The notes under the pieces are model-generated. The model ran no database searches. It saw only the letters and a program-made list of their open reading frames with translations, and had not been told where the DNA came from. From Streptomyces sp. ISL-43 (lineage in GTDB: Bacteria > Actinomycetota > Actinomycetes > Streptomycetales > Streptomycetaceae): a DNA stretch of 64,000 nt. The stretch is taken from assembly GCF_018614195.1 (NCBI RefSeq), contig NZ_JAGGOT010000010.1, positions 124,001 to 188,000 on the forward strand, written 5' to 3'. The first letter of the stretch is position 1. Each line of letters starts with the position of its first letter. The position numbers and the translations under genes are program-made. This document shows, in pieces, positions 50,868 through 59,958 of the stretch.

Positions 50868-51626
50868 TCATGCGGTCCAGTCGAGCGGGACGTGCCGAGA
50901 CCGGTCCCAAGGGCGCTCCCAGCCCGCGAAGTGCAGGATCCGGTCGATCACTCCGGCGGTGAAACCCCAGACCAGGGCCGACTCGACGGTGAAAGCCGGG
51001 CCCTGGAAGCCTCCGGGGTGGACGACGGTGACCCGGTGCTCGGGGTCCGTGAGATCGGCCACGGGCACCGTGAAGACGCGGGCGGTCTCGGCCGGGTCGA
51101 CGACGCCGACCGGGCTGGGGGCGCGCCACCAGCCCAGGACCGGGGTCACGACGAACCCGCTGACCGGGATGTAGAGGCGGGGCAGCGCCCCGAAGAGCTG
51201 GACCCCGGCCGGGTCCAGGCCGGTCTCCTCCTCGGCCTCGCGCAGGGCGGCGCGCAGGGGGCCGGTGGTGTGCGGGTCACCGTCCTCGGGGTCGAGGGCG
51301 CCGCCGGGGAAGGAGGGCTGGCCGGGGTGCGAGCGCAGGGTGCCGGCGCGCTCGATGAGCAGCAGCTCGGGGCCGCGAGGGCCCTCCCCGAAGAGGATCA
51401 GCACGGCGGACTGGCGGCCGCCGCCGTCCTCGGGCGGCAGGAACCGGCTGAGCTCGGTGGGGCGCACCGTCCGGGCCGCCTCGACGACGGGGTCCAGCCA
51501 GCCGGGCAGGCCCTGGGTGCGCAGGGCCGTGCTGCCGCCGCCCCGGCCGTCGTACGGGGCCTCGTGCGCGGCGGCCGCGCCGGGCTCGGCGGTGTCCGCC
51601 GGGCGGTTCTGCGTGGCCTCAGTCAT
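50868..51626 (-). CDS. NUDIX hydrolase, CoA pyrophosphatase-like
   Basis: 252 residues from ATG at 51626. The NUDIX box is spread over GALDPEDGDPH and LREAEEETGL, with the catalytic REAEEE intact. The SHPGQPSFPGG motif before it is typical of CoA pyrophosphatases, which also have conserved sequence just upstream of the box. It likely hydrolyses CoA or a related dinucleotide. It is in an operon with the MarP-like protease. A longer upstream frame adds residues with no support. Confidence 0.85.
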   Translation of the reverse strand: MTEATQNRPADTAEPGAAAAHEAPYDGRGGGSTALRTQGLPGWLDPVVEAARTVRPTELSRFLPPEDGGGRQSAVLILFGEGPRGPELLLIERAGTLRSHPGQPSFPGGALDPEDGDPHTTGPLRAALREAEEETGLDPAGVQLFGALPRLYIPVSGFVVTPVLGWWRAPSPVGVVDPAETARVFTVPVADLTDPEHRVTVVHPGGFQGPAFTVESALVWGFTAGVIDRILHFAGWERPWDRSRHVPLDWTA

Positions 51627-51735
51627 AGGCACCCCTGTCCGTGTTCCCTCACACACCGCCAAACGCGGTGCGGGTAGCGATTCGTTCCGTGCGGGTGCGG
51701 CTCCGCTGCCGGGGCTCCGCCCCGAACGCCGCGCC

Positions 51736-52545
51736 TCAAACGCCGGCGGGGCTGGATTTGGCCGGGGCCGGCAGGCCCGGGTAGTCCGGTGGCGGGCTCA
51801 GGCGCTGCCCGGGCTGGCCGCCCTTCTCGTACTTCAGCAGCTTCGCCGCCTTCTCCGGGTCGGTTTCGCCCTCCCCGTAGGACGGGCAGAGCGGGGCGAT
51901 CGGGCAGGCGCCGCAGGCGGGCTTGCGCGAATGGCAGATCCGGCGGCCGTGGAAGACGACGCGGTGCGAGAGCATCGTCCACTCGCTCTTGGGGAAGATC
52001 GCGCAGATCTCCGCCTCGACCTTCTCCGGGTCCTCCTGCTCGGTCCACTTCCAGCGGCGCACCAGCCGGCCGAAGTGGGTGTCGACCGTGATCCCGGGGA
52101 CTCCGAACGCATTGCCGAGGACGACGTTCGCCGTCTTGCGGCCGACTCCGGGCAGCGTCACCAGGTCCTGGATCCGGCCCGGGACCTCGCCGCCGAAGTT
52201 GTCCCGCAGGGCCTGCGAGAGGCCGAGGAGGGCCTTGGACTTCGCCCGGAAGAACCCGGTCGGCCGGATGAGCTCCTCCAGCGCCTCGGGGGCGGCCGCG
52301 GCCATGTCCTCGGGGGTCGGGTAGGCGGCGAAGAGGGCCGGGGTCGTCTGGTTCACGCGCAGGTCGGTGGTCTGCGCGGACAGGACGGTGGCGACCAGCA
52401 GCTCGAAGGGGTTGCGGAAGTCGAGCTCCGGATGGGCGTACGGGTAGAGCTCCGCGAGCTCGCGGTTGATCCTGCGCGCCCGCCGCACCATCGCCAGACG
52501 GCTCTCCGGCTTCGCCCCGGCCTTCTTGACCTTGCTCTCTGCCAT
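51736..52545 (-). CDS. nth: Endonuclease III
   Basis: 269 residues. Helix-hairpin-helix [13 protein letters not shown] with catalytic Lys137, then Asp155 in VDTHFGRL. The 4Fe-4S cluster ligands are Cys204, Cys211, Cys214 and Cys220. It removes oxidised pyrimidines in base excision repair. A Pro/Ala-rich C-terminal tail is extra to the E. coli enzyme. It lies upstream of the NUDIX gene on the same strand and is divergent from crp, as in M. tuberculosis (Rv3674c, Rv3676). Confidence 0.95.
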   Translation of the reverse strand: MAESKVKKAGAKPESRLAMVRRARRINRELAELYPYAHPELDFRNPFELLVATVLSAQTTDLRVNQTTPALFAAYPTPEDMAAAAPEALEELIRPTGFFRAKSKALLGLSQALRDNFGGEVPGRIQDLVTLPGVGRKTANVVLGNAFGVPGITVDTHFGRLVRRWKWTEQEDPEKVEAEICAIFPKSEWTMLSHRVVFHGRRICHSRKPACGACPIAPLCPSYGEGETDPEKAAKLLKYEKGGQPGQRLSPPPDYPGLPAPAKSSPAGV

Positions 52546-52943
52546 CCTCGAAGGCTACGCCGGACAGCCCGTCGCCCGTGGGCGGACGTGATCTCGGCCC
52601 CGCCGGGGTTTCTTGGCCGAAGCTTTGCCCGGAAGTGGGGGTGAAGGCTCCGGAGGGACCCGAGTCGGGGTATGTTCGCCCACGGCTGAATTCCTGGTCT
52701 CCGTCACTCCGGTGGACCCCTTGGCCTGTGCTCTCACCGGCCTGTTGGACACCAGGCCGGTCCGGGGCCGGGCGTCGACACCCGCCCAGGACCTCAGGTA
52801 ACACCACCCCGATCGGCCTCTCGCTGCACAGCACACCCGTACGTCCGGCATCCTTGGTGATGAACGTGATTGATCGCACTGTTTGAGCCGTCCGGCAAAA
52901 TGGGGGAGCGATCCCCTGGCCGGTCGACATAGGAGAGAGACTC
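52546..52943. other. Divergent promoter region of nth and crp
   Basis: 398 bp between the divergent genes. It includes a Crp-like palindrome (52866-52879) and the crp ribosome binding site AGGAGAGAG. No gene is supported; short frames lack start signals. Confidence 0.6.
52866..52879. promoter_or_regulatory. Candidate Crp binding site upstream of crp
   Basis: GTGATTGATCGCAC, an imperfect palindrome of GTGA/GCAC half-sites spaced by six bases. It resembles the actinobacterial Crp consensus with one or two departures. It lies 65 bp upstream of the crp start, a position suited to autoregulation. By-eye match only. Confidence 0.4.
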
Positions 52944-53618
52944 GTGGACGACGTACTGCGGCGTGCCCCGCTGTTCGCGGCGCTCGATGACGAGCAGGCC
53001 GCGGAGCTCCGCGCCTCCATGGGCGAGGTGACCCTCGCGCGCGGTGACGCCCTGTTCCACGAGGGCGACCCCGGTGACCGGCTGTATGTCGTCACCGAGG
53101 GCAAGGTGAAGCTGCACCGCACCTCCCCCGACGGCCGCGAGAACATGCTGGCCGTCCTCGGCCCCGGCGAGCTGATCGGCGAGCTGTCGCTGTTCGACCC
53201 GGGCCCGCGCACCGCCACCGCGACCGCGCTGACCGAGGTCAAGCTGCTGGGCCTCGGCCACGGCGACCTCCAGCCCTGGCTGAACGCACGGCCCGAGGTG
53301 GCCACCGCGCTGCTGCGCGCCGTCGCCCGCCGCCTGCGCAAGACCAACGACCAGATGTCCGACCTGGTCTTCTCGGACGTCCCGGGCCGTGTGGCCCGCG
53401 CCCTCCTCGACCTGTCGCGCCGCTTCGGCGTGCAGTCGGAAGAGGGCATCCACGTCGTGCACGACCTCACGCAGGAGGAGCTGGCACAGCTCGTCGGCGC
53501 GTCGCGCGAGACCGTGAACAAGGCGCTGGCCGACTTCGCGGGCCGTGGCTGGCTCCGCCTGGAGGCGCGTGCGGTGATCCTGCTGGACGTGGAGCGGCTG
53601 GCGAAGCGGTCGCGCTGA
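52944..53618 (+). CDS. crp: cAMP receptor protein Crp
   Basis: 224 residues, GTG at 52944 with AGGAGAGAG upstream. cAMP-binding beta-roll with GELIGELSLFDPGPRTATATA, the phosphate-binding cassette with Glu, Leu and Arg. A long dimerisation helix follows, then a winged helix with recognition helix SRETVNKALADFAGRGW. In S. coelicolor Crp is needed for germination and influences antibiotic production. The amino-acid sequence is very close to that protein. Confidence 0.96.
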   Translation: MDDVLRRAPLFAALDDEQAAELRASMGEVTLARGDALFHEGDPGDRLYVVTEGKVKLHRTSPDGRENMLAVLGPGELIGELSLFDPGPRTATATALTEVKLLGLGHGDLQPWLNARPEVATALLRAVARRLRKTNDQMSDLVFSDVPGRVARALLDLSRRFGVQSEEGIHVVHDLTQEELAQLVGASRETVNKALADFAGRGWLRLEARAVILLDVERLAKRSR

Positions 53619-53634
53619 CGCTGATCTTGCCGTG

Positions 53635-53667
53635 AAGGGGTCCTGCCCGGTGGGCGGGGCCCCTTTC
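53635..53667 (+). terminator. crp terminator
   Basis: AAGGGGTCCTGCCC pairs imperfectly with GGGCGGGGCCCCTT around GGT, 16 bp after the stop; TT follows. Confidence 0.6.
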
Positions 53668-53776
53668 GCGTGTCCGGTGCGGCGCCACGGGGGCTCCGCC
53701 CCGCGCCTCGAACTCCCCGGCCACCGCTGGGAGGTGCCTCTCGGACGTGTCTGATTTTTCCGGGCACAGTGGATCC

Positions 53777-54586
53777 ATGGAGCACAGAGGGCTGGACGCG
53801 TACGGCTGCTTCGAGCGCGAGGGATCGCTCGGGCGGGTGCAGGCGGAGTTCAAGGGGGTCGCCGCCGCCGCGCGCGAGCGGATCGGGGAGGCGTACGGAC
53901 GGCGGCTGCACAGCGCCTACCTCTACGGGTCCCTGCCGCGCGGCGCCGCCCGGCCCGGGCGGTCCGACCTGGACCTGCTCATCGCCCTGCAGCACGAGCC
54001 GGCGGACGAGGACCGCGACACCGCCGAGGTGCTGGCGCGGAGCCTCGACGAGGACTTCCCGGAGATCGACGGGGTCGGCATCCTGCTGTACGGCAAGGAC
54101 CGGCTGCTGAGCGAGCAGGAACGTTTCGACCTGGGCTGGTTCCTGGCCTGCCTGTGCACCCCGCTGCTCGGCGCCGACCTGGCCGAACACCTGCCCCGCT
54201 ACCGTCCGGACAGCCTGCTCGCCCGCGAGACCAACGGCGACCTGGCCGACCTGCTGCCCCGGATGCGCGCCAGGGCCCGGGAGGCGGCGACGCCGGAGGA
54301 GTACCGCAAGCTCTGCAGAAGCTTCTCGCGGCACCTGGTGCGGACCGGGTTCACCCTGGTCATGCCCCGGTGGGGCGGCTGGACCAGCGACCTCGTGGAG
54401 TCCGCGGAGGTCTTCGGGCGGTACTACCCCGAGCGCGCCGCCCAGATGCGCGCCGCGGCCGCCGCCGCGCTGGACCCGGTGGCGGACCCGGCCGTCCTGC
54501 GCGGATACGTGGAGGACCTCGGGCCGTGGCTCGCGGACGAGTACGCGGCCCGGCACGGGACCAAGACGCCCCGGGTCCCTGCCTAA
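53777..54586 (+). CDS. MNT-type nucleotidyltransferase-fold protein
   Basis: 269 residues from ATG at 53777; a GTG at 53747 is an alternative. The nucleotidyltransferase signature is YGSLPRG at 50-56 with Asp64 and Asp66 in SDLDLLI. A helical domain follows, as in aminoglycoside nucleotidyltransferase-like proteins. Three residues (Gly-Ser and two Asp) are intact, so nucleotide transfer is possible. Substrate unknown; resistance activity cannot be assumed. Convergent with the next gene by a 10-bp gap. Confidence 0.72.
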   Translation: MEHRGLDAYGCFEREGSLGRVQAEFKGVAAAARERIGEAYGRRLHSAYLYGSLPRGAARPGRSDLDLLIALQHEPADEDRDTAEVLARSLDEDFPEIDGVGILLYGKDRLLSEQERFDLGWFLACLCTPLLGADLAEHLPRYRPDSLLARETNGDLADLLPRMRARAREAATPEEYRKLCRSFSRHLVRTGFTLVMPRWGGWTSDLVESAEVFGRYYPERAAQMRAAAAAALDPVADPAVLRGYVEDLGPWLADEYAARHGTKTPRVPA

Positions 54587-54596
54587 GGGCTGTCGG

Positions 54597-55442
54597 CTAC
54601 TCGGCGCGCCCGGGGATCAGCCCGTGGTCCCGGAGGTACTCCAGCTGCGCCCGTACGGACCACTCGGCCGCCGGCCACAGCGAGCGGTCCACGTCCGCGT
54701 AGACGTGGGCGACGACCGCCTCGGGGGTGGTCAGCCCGTTCTCCACGGCCGTCTCGATCTGCGCGAGGCGGTGCGCGCGGTGGGCGAGGTAGTACTCCAC
54801 CGCGCCCTGCGCGTCGTCCAGGACCGGCCCGTGGCCCGGGAGCACCGTGTGGACCCCGTCGTCGACCGTCAGGGAGCGCAGCCGGCGCAGGGAGTCCAGG
54901 TAGTCGCCCAGGCGCCCGTCGGGGTGTGCCACGACGGTGGTGCCGCGCCCCAGGATCGTGTCGCCGGTCAGGACCGCGCGGTCGGCGGGCAGGTGGAAGC
55001 AGAGCGAGTCGGCGGTGTGGCCGGGGGTCGGGACCACGCGCAGCTCCAGTCCGCCGGTGCGCACGACGTCCCCGGCGGCCAGGCCCTCGTCTCCAAGGCG
55101 CACGGCGGGGTCGAGGGCGCGGACCTTCGTACGGGTCAGCTCGGCGAAGCGGGCGGCGCCCTCCGCGTGGTCGGGGTGGCCGTGGGTGAGGAGGGTGAGC
55201 GCGACCCGCTTGCCGGCCTCCTCGGCGGCGGTGATGACCGCCCGTAGGTGTACGTCGTCCAGCGGGCCGGGGTCGATGACGACGGCCAGGTCGGAGCCGG
55301 GCTCGGAGACGAGCCACGTGTTGGTCCCGTCGAGGGTCATCGGGGAGGCGTTCGGGGCCAGGATGTTCACCGCGCGGGGGGTGGCGGGCCCGGAGACGAC
55401 CATTCCGCGGGGCTGGCCGGGCAGGGCGGCGGCGTCGGTCAT
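54597..55442 (-). CDS. Metallo-beta-lactamase-fold hydrolase (LACTB2-like)
   Basis: 281 residues from ATG at 55442, overlapping the NUDIX stop by four bases. The metal motif THGHPDH, a later PGHTADS and a GDT motif with an Asp ligand are all present. The C-terminal helical part matches the LACTB2/MBLAC group, which includes RNA endonucleases and thioesterases. Together with the NUDIX gene it forms a coupled pair, an order also seen around Rv3677c. Exact activity is unknown. Confidence 0.86.
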   Translation of the reverse strand: MTDAAALPGQPRGMVVSGPATPRAVNILAPNASPMTLDGTNTWLVSEPGSDLAVVIDPGPLDDVHLRAVITAAEEAGKRVALTLLTHGHPDHAEGAARFAELTRTKVRALDPAVRLGDEGLAAGDVVRTGGLELRVVPTPGHTADSLCFHLPADRAVLTGDTILGRGTTVVAHPDGRLGDYLDSLRRLRSLTVDDGVHTVLPGHGPVLDDAQGAVEYYLAHRAHRLAQIETAVENGLTTPEAVVAHVYADVDRSLWPAAEWSVRAQLEYLRDHGLIPGRAE

Positions 55443-56368
55443 GCGGGGGCTCCTCCGGGGCTCGCGAGGCGGACGCGCTTGGTGAATTCGTCGTGGCCCG
55501 GCCAGCTGAGCACCAGCTCTCCGTCCTCGATGGCGGCCCGGGCGAGTACCGGTGCCAGGTCTTGCCCGGAGGCCGCGGCGAGGGCCTCGGCGGCGCTCCC
55601 GTACGGCTCCAGGGAGCGCAGCGTGGTGATGGTGGGCGGCATCATCAGCAGCTCGCCCTTGTCGTAGCCGGCGGCGGCGTCGGCGGGGCGGATCCAGACC
55701 GTGCGGTCGGCCTCCGTGGAGGCGTTGCGGGTGCGCTGGCCCGCGGGGAGGGCGGCGACGAAGAACCAGGTGTCGTAGCGGCGCGGCTCGAACTCCGGGG
55801 TGATCCAGCGGGCCCACGCGCCCAGGAGGTCGGAGCGAAGGACCAGGCCCCGGCGTTCGAGGAACTCGGCGAAGGACAGCTCGCGTGCGACGAGGGCCGC
55901 GCGGGCGGCCTCCCAGTCGTCGCCGGTGGTGTCGCCGACGACGGTGTCCGCGGATTCTCCGGCGAGCAGGACCCCGGCCTCCTCGAACGTCTCGCGGACG
56001 GCTCCGCAGACGATCGCCTGGGCGGTGGCGGGGTCGGTACCCATCCGGTCGGCCCAGTCGCGGCGGCTCGGGCCGGCCCAGCCGATGCGGTGGTCCTCGT
56101 CGCGGGGGTCGACGCCGCCGCCGGGGTACGCGTACGCGCCGCCCGCGAAGGCCATGGAGGCGCGGCGGCGGAGCATGTGGACGGTGGGGCCGGTGCCGCC
56201 TTCGCCGTCCCGCAGCAGCATGACGGTGGCGGCGCGCTTGGGTGGGACCGGGGTCAGGGCGCCGTCGGCGAGCGCGCGGATGCGGTCGGGCCACTCCGGC
56301 GGATACCACTGGCCTCCGGCGGGGGTGGCGGGGTCCTGCGACGGCTGGGGTTCCTGACCATTCGGCAT
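55439..56368 (-). CDS. NUDIX hydrolase (NUDT19-like)
   Basis: 309 residues from ATG at 56368. NUDIX box with GGGVDPRDEDHRIGW and, after an insertion, REtFEEAG. The insertion and the N-terminal RAATVMLLRDG resemble NUDT19 and similar acyl-CoA-type NUDIX proteins. It is in a two-gene unit with the metallo-beta-lactamase-fold protein, whose start it overlaps. Likely substrate a CoA derivative, inferred from family only. Confidence 0.83.
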   Translation of the reverse strand: MPNGQEPQPSQDPATPAGGQWYPPEWPDRIRALADGALTPVPPKRAATVMLLRDGEGGTGPTVHMLRRRASMAFAGGAYAYPGGGVDPRDEDHRIGWAGPSRRDWADRMGTDPATAQAIVCGAVRETFEEAGVLLAGESADTVVGDTTGDDWEAARAALVARELSFAEFLERRGLVLRSDLLGAWARWITPEFEPRRYDTWFFVAALPAGQRTRNASTEADRTVWIRPADAAAGYDKGELLMMPPTITTLRSLEPYGSAAEALAAASGQDLAPVLARAAIEDGELVLSWPGHDEFTKRVRLASPGGAPA

Positions 56369-56638
56369 GGCGGGATGCTACGGCCATCCGGCCCGATGTT
56401 CGAGGGCCACCCGCCAGTGGGCGCGACCGGCCGGGGCTGGGAGGGGGCTGCGCCCGGCCTTCCGGGGGCTCCGCCCCGGACCCCGCGCCTCGAACGCCGG
56501 CCGGGCCGGATTTCGGCCGGTGCCGGGCGTACGCGGCGGCCCCGGCGGGGCGACGGACGGAGTCCGGCGCAGCGGGCCGAAGCCCGGGAGGCCCGCCAGG
56601 GCCGAGCGGTGCGAGGGGCGCGTCCGGGAAGGGACGCG

Positions 56639-57109
56639 TCAGGAAGGAAGCAGCTCTACCTGGATCTCGATCTCGACCGGTGCGTCCAGCGGGAGCACCA
56701 TCACGCCGACCGCGCTGCGCGCGTGGACGCCGCGGTCGCCGAGGACCGCGCCCAGGAGCTCGCTCGCGCCGTTCAACACGCCCGGCTGGCCCGTAAAGTC
56801 GGGGGCCGAGGCGATGAAGCCGACGACCTTCACGACACGCGCGATCTTGTCGAGGTCGCCGACGACGGACTTCACCGCGGCCAGCGCGTTGAGCGCGCAG
56901 GTCGCGGCCAGTTCCTTGGCCTGCTCCGGGGAGACCTCGGCGCCGACCTTGCCGGTGACCTGCAGGCTGCCCCGGACCATCGGGAGCTGGCCCGCGGTGT
57001 ACACGTACGCGCCCGACCGCACGGCCGGCTGGTACGTGGCCAGCGGCGGGACGACCTCGGGCAGGGTCAGCCCGAGCTCGGCCAGCTTCGCCTCGACGAC
57101 ACCGCTCAT
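56639..57109 (-). CDS. RidA family protein
   Basis: 156 residues; the ATG at 57109 overlaps the stop of the DUF4177 gene. The YjgF/RidA fold is seen in YVYTAGQLPM, CALNALAAVKSVVGDLD and the GVHARSAVGV segment with the Arg used for imine or enamine binding. RidA proteins deaminate reactive enamines made by PLP enzymes; a subset are chaperones. Equivalent to Rv3678c, in the same place next to the ATPase pair. Confidence 0.9.
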   Translation of the reverse strand: MSGVVEAKLAELGLTLPEVVPPLATYQPAVRSGAYVYTAGQLPMVRGSLQVTGKVGAEVSPEQAKELAATCALNALAAVKSVVGDLDKIARVVKVVGFIASAPDFTGQPGVLNGASELLGAVLGDRGVHARSAVGVMVLPLDAPVEIEIQVELLPS

Positions 57110-57270
57110 GCCGACTTCTCCCGCTTCAGGTACGCCACGAGCTGCTCGGGGTTGTTCGGCCCGGGTACGACCTGGACGAGCTCCCAGCCGTCTTCGCCCC
57201 AGGTGTCAAGGATCTGCTTGGTGGCGTGGACCAGCAGCGGGACGGTCGCGTATTCGAACTTCTTGGTCAT
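57106..57270 (-). CDS. DUF4177 small protein
   Basis: 54 residues from ATG at 57268-57270, MTKKFEYATVPLLVH. One-domain DUF4177 with the WGEDGWELVQVV core. It is coupled to ridA by a four-base overlap. Divergent from the ArsA-like operon with 76 bp between. Function unknown. Confidence 0.85.
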   Translation of the reverse strand: MTKKFEYATVPLLVHATKQILDTWGEDGWELVQVVPGPNNPEQLVAYLKREKSA

Positions 57271-57346
57271 GGGAGCGAGGGTAGTGCCTGCCGTGCGGCC
57301 CCCCGCCACCACCGCCGCCACCCCGGAGGAATTAGGCTCGGGCCCT

Positions 57347-58327
57347 GTGAGCAGGCTCCAGGTGGTCAGCGGCAAGGGCGGCACCGGCAAGACCACGGTC
57401 GCCGCGGCACTCGCGCTCGCCCTCGCGCGCGAGGGCAGGCGGACTCTTCTGGTGGAGGTCGAGGGCAGGCAGGGCCTCGCGCAGCTCTTCGGCGCGGAGG
57501 CGCTCCCCTACGAGGAGCGGAAGATCGCCGTGGCGTCGGGCGGCGGCGAGGTGTTCGCGCTCGCCATCGACGCCGAGCGGGCGCTGCTCGACTACCTCCA
57601 GATGTTCTACAAGCTCGGCTCGGCCGGCCGGGCCCTCAAGAAGCTCGGCGCCATCGACTTCGCGACGACCATCGCGCCGGGGCTGCGGGACGTGCTGCTG
57701 ACGGGCAAGGCGTGCGAGGCGGTGCGCCGCAAGGACAAGACCGGCCGGTACGTCTACGACCACGTGATCATGGACGCTCCGCCGACCGGGCGGATCACCC
57801 GCTTCCTGAACGTCAACGACGAGGTGGCGGGGCTGGCCCGGTTCGGGCCGATCCACAACCAGGCGCAGGCCGTCATGAAGGTGCTCAAGTCTCCCGAGAC
57901 GGCCGTGCACCTGGTCACCCTGCTGGAGGAGATGCCCGTGCAGGAGACCGCCGACGGGATCGCCGAACTGCGGCAGGCGGGCCTGCCGGTGGGGCGGGTC
58001 GTCGTCAACATGGTCCGGCCGCACCACCTCGACGAGGACGCCCTGCGCGCCGCCGCCGGGGAGCGCCGCTCCGACGTGGCCAAGGCGCTGTCCCGGGCCG
58101 GTCTCGGCGGCGCCCGGCGCGGCGGGCTGGCCGAGCGGCTGGTGGATCCGCTGCTCTCGCAGGCCGTGGAGCACGCGAGCCGGGTGGAGCTGGAGCGTGC
58201 CCAGCGGGCCGTACTGGAGGAGCTGGACGTGCCGGCGTACGAACTCCCCCTGCTCGGGGCGGGAATGGACCTGGCCGGGCTCTACGGGCTCGCCGCGGAG
58301 CTGCGCAAGCAGGTGGGCGAGGAATGA
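57347..58327 (+). CDS. ArsA/GET3-like ATPase, first subunit (BagA/Rv3679-type)
   Basis: 326 residues from GTG at 57347. The full deviant Walker A GKGGTGKT at 9-16 includes the signature Lys, and the switch II region is DHVIMDAPPTGR. It overlaps the next gene by four bases. The pair corresponds to M. tuberculosis Rv3679-Rv3680, reported to form a complex active in metabolism of toxic carbon metabolites, not arsenite efflux. No arsenite pump gene is nearby. Role in this species is inferred. Confidence 0.88.
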   Translation: MSRLQVVSGKGGTGKTTVAAALALALAREGRRTLLVEVEGRQGLAQLFGAEALPYEERKIAVASGGGEVFALAIDAERALLDYLQMFYKLGSAGRALKKLGAIDFATTIAPGLRDVLLTGKACEAVRRKDKTGRYVYDHVIMDAPPTGRITRFLNVNDEVAGLARFGPIHNQAQAVMKVLKSPETAVHLVTLLEEMPVQETADGIAELRQAGLPVGRVVVNMVRPHHLDEDALRAAAGERRSDVAKALSRAGLGGARRGGLAERLVDPLLSQAVEHASRVELERAQRAVLEELDVPAYELPLLGAGMDLAGLYGLAAELRKQVGEE

Positions 58328-59550
58328 GCGAGGCCATGAACGCGAGCATGGGCACGCCTCCGCGGCTGGCCGTGGACGGGCTGCTGGACGATCCGCAGAC
58401 CCGGATCATCGTGTGCTGCGGGGCGGGCGGGGTCGGCAAGACCACGACGGCGGCGGCGCTCGGAGTGCGGGCGGCGGAGCGCGGGCGCAAGGCGGTCGTC
58501 CTGACCATCGACCCGGCGCGCAGGCTGGCCCAGTCGATGGGGATCGACTCGCTCGACAACACCCCGCGCAAGGTCTCCGGGGTCTCGGGCGACGGCGGCG
58601 AACTGCACGCCATGATGCTCGACATGAAGCGGACCTTCGACGAGATCGTCGAGGGGCATTCGGATCCCGAGCGGGCGCAGGCCATCCTCGCCAACCCCTT
58701 CTACCAGTCCCTGTCGGCCGGTTTCGCGGGCACGCAGGAGTACATGGCGATGGAGAAGCTGGGGCAGCTGCGGTCGCGGGACGACTGGGACCTGATCATC
58801 GTGGACACGCCGCCGAGCCGGTCCGCGCTGGACTTCCTGGACGCGCCGGGGCGCCTGGGGTCCTTCCTGGACGGGAAGTTCATCCGGGTGCTGATGGCTC
58901 CGGCGAAGGTGGGCGGCCGGGCGGGGATGAAGTTCCTCAATGTCGGCATGTCGATGATGACCGGCACGCTGAGCAAGCTGATGGGTGCCTCGCTGCTGAA
59001 GGACGTGCAGACCTTCGTGGCCGCCATGGACACCATGTTCGGCGGTTTCCGCACGCGCGCCGACGCGACCTTCCAGCTGCTGCAGGCTCCCGGTACGGCC
59101 TTCCTCGTGGTGGCCGCGCCCGAGGCGGACGCCCTGCGCGAGGCGGCGTACTTCGTCGAGCGGCTGGCCGCGGAGCGGATGCCGTTGGCCGGGCTCGTAC
59201 TGAACCGGGTGCACGTCAGTGGCGCCGACCAGCTGTCCGCGGAGCGGGCGTTGGCCGCCGCGGAGAATCTTGAGGACGGCGGCATTGTCGATCAGGAGCC
59301 CGGGAATGCTGGACTTCGTGACAGCGACAGCGACGCCGACGTGGACGAGATCACGGCAGGACTGCTGCGCCTGCACGCGGAGCGCATGCAGGTGATCGCG
59401 CGCGAACAGCGCACGCGTGACCGCTTCACCTCGCTGCACCCCGAAGTGGCGGTGGCCGAGGTGGCCGCCCTGCCCGGCGACGTACACGACCTCGCCGGGC
59501 TGCGGGCCATCGGAGAGCGACTCTCGGCCGGGGCACCGGCCGGAGCTTAG
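58324..59550 (+). CDS. ArsA/GET3-like ATPase, second subunit (BagB/Rv3680-type)
   Basis: 408 residues from ATG at 58324. The P-loop reads GAGGVGKT at 33-40, without the signature Lys of the first subunit. The switch II region is IIVDTPPSRSALDF. Extra helical segments (MKFLNVGMSMMTGTLSKLMGAS) may form a groove, as in GET3 proteins. It is coupled to the first subunit, so an asymmetric heterodimer is likely. It ends convergent to wblA, with a strong hairpin between. Confidence 0.88.
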   Translation: MSEAMNASMGTPPRLAVDGLLDDPQTRIIVCCGAGGVGKTTTAAALGVRAAERGRKAVVLTIDPARRLAQSMGIDSLDNTPRKVSGVSGDGGELHAMMLDMKRTFDEIVEGHSDPERAQAILANPFYQSLSAGFAGTQEYMAMEKLGQLRSRDDWDLIIVDTPPSRSALDFLDAPGRLGSFLDGKFIRVLMAPAKVGGRAGMKFLNVGMSMMTGTLSKLMGASLLKDVQTFVAAMDTMFGGFRTRADATFQLLQAPGTAFLVVAAPEADALREAAYFVERLAAERMPLAGLVLNRVHVSGADQLSAERALAAAENLEDGGIVDQEPGNAGLRDSDSDADVDEITAGLLRLHAERMQVIAREQRTRDRFTSLHPEVAVAEVAALPGDVHDLAGLRAIGERLSAGAPAGA

Positions 59551-59554
59551 GTTC

Positions 59555-59589
59555 CGTACGCAGCCCCCGGACCGGGGGCGGTTCGTACG
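59555..59589. terminator. Bidirectional terminator between ArsA-like pair and wblA
   Basis: GCCCCCGG and CCGGGGGC around one base, extended by outer CGTACG pairs. It lies 4 bp after one stop and 18 bp before the other. No T-run, but stem stability is high. Confidence 0.65.
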
Positions 59590-59607
59590 CGGGATGGCTC
59601 GGGTGAT

Positions 59608-59958
59608 CTACCCGGCCGCCGCGTACCTCTCGTACGGAACGTCGATCTCCTCGTCGACATCCACGGTGAGGATGCCTGTACTGCGCTCGTACTCCGTGCG
59701 TGCGGTTTCGAGCAATCGCCGCCACGAGGTGACGGTGGGACGCCGGCGCAGCAGCGCACGTCGTTCCCGCTCGGTCATTCCGCCCCACACACCGAACTCG
59801 ACACGATTGTCGAGCGCGTCGGCCAGGCATTCGGTCCGCACCGGACATCCGGTGCACACCGCCTTGGCCCTATTCTGTGCCGCTCCTTGAACGAACAGTT
59901 CATCCGGATCGGTAGTGCGGCAGGCTGCCTGCGCACTCCAGTCGGTAACCCAGCCCAT
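59608..59958 (-). CDS. wblA: WhiB-like regulator WblA
   Basis: 116 residues from ATG at 59958 (MGWVTDWSAQAACR); a longer start at 60015 is possible. 4Fe-4S ligands Cys13, Cys35, Cys38 and Cys44, with the GVWGG turn at 56-60 and a basic RRALLRRR helix after it. The protein is almost the same as S. coelicolor WblA, a pleiotropic regulator that favours sporulation and represses secondary metabolism; the M. tuberculosis equivalent is WhiB4. The 387-bp upstream region is shared with a divergent penicillin-binding protein gene. Confidence 0.96.
   Translation of the reverse strand: MGWVTDWSAQAACRTTDPDELFVQGAAQNRAKAVCTGCPVRTECLADALDNRVEFGVWGGMTERERRALLRRRPTVTSWRRLLETARTEYERSTGILTVDVDEEIDVPYERYAAAG

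Noticed and set aside
53777..54586. Aminoglycoside resistance nucleotidyltransferase.
   Set aside because: Only the generic fold signature is present; no drug-specific residues can be recognised.
57347..59550. Arsenic resistance operon.
   Set aside because: There is no ArsB, ArsC, ArsD or ArsR gene and the order matches the non-arsenic pair of mycobacteria.
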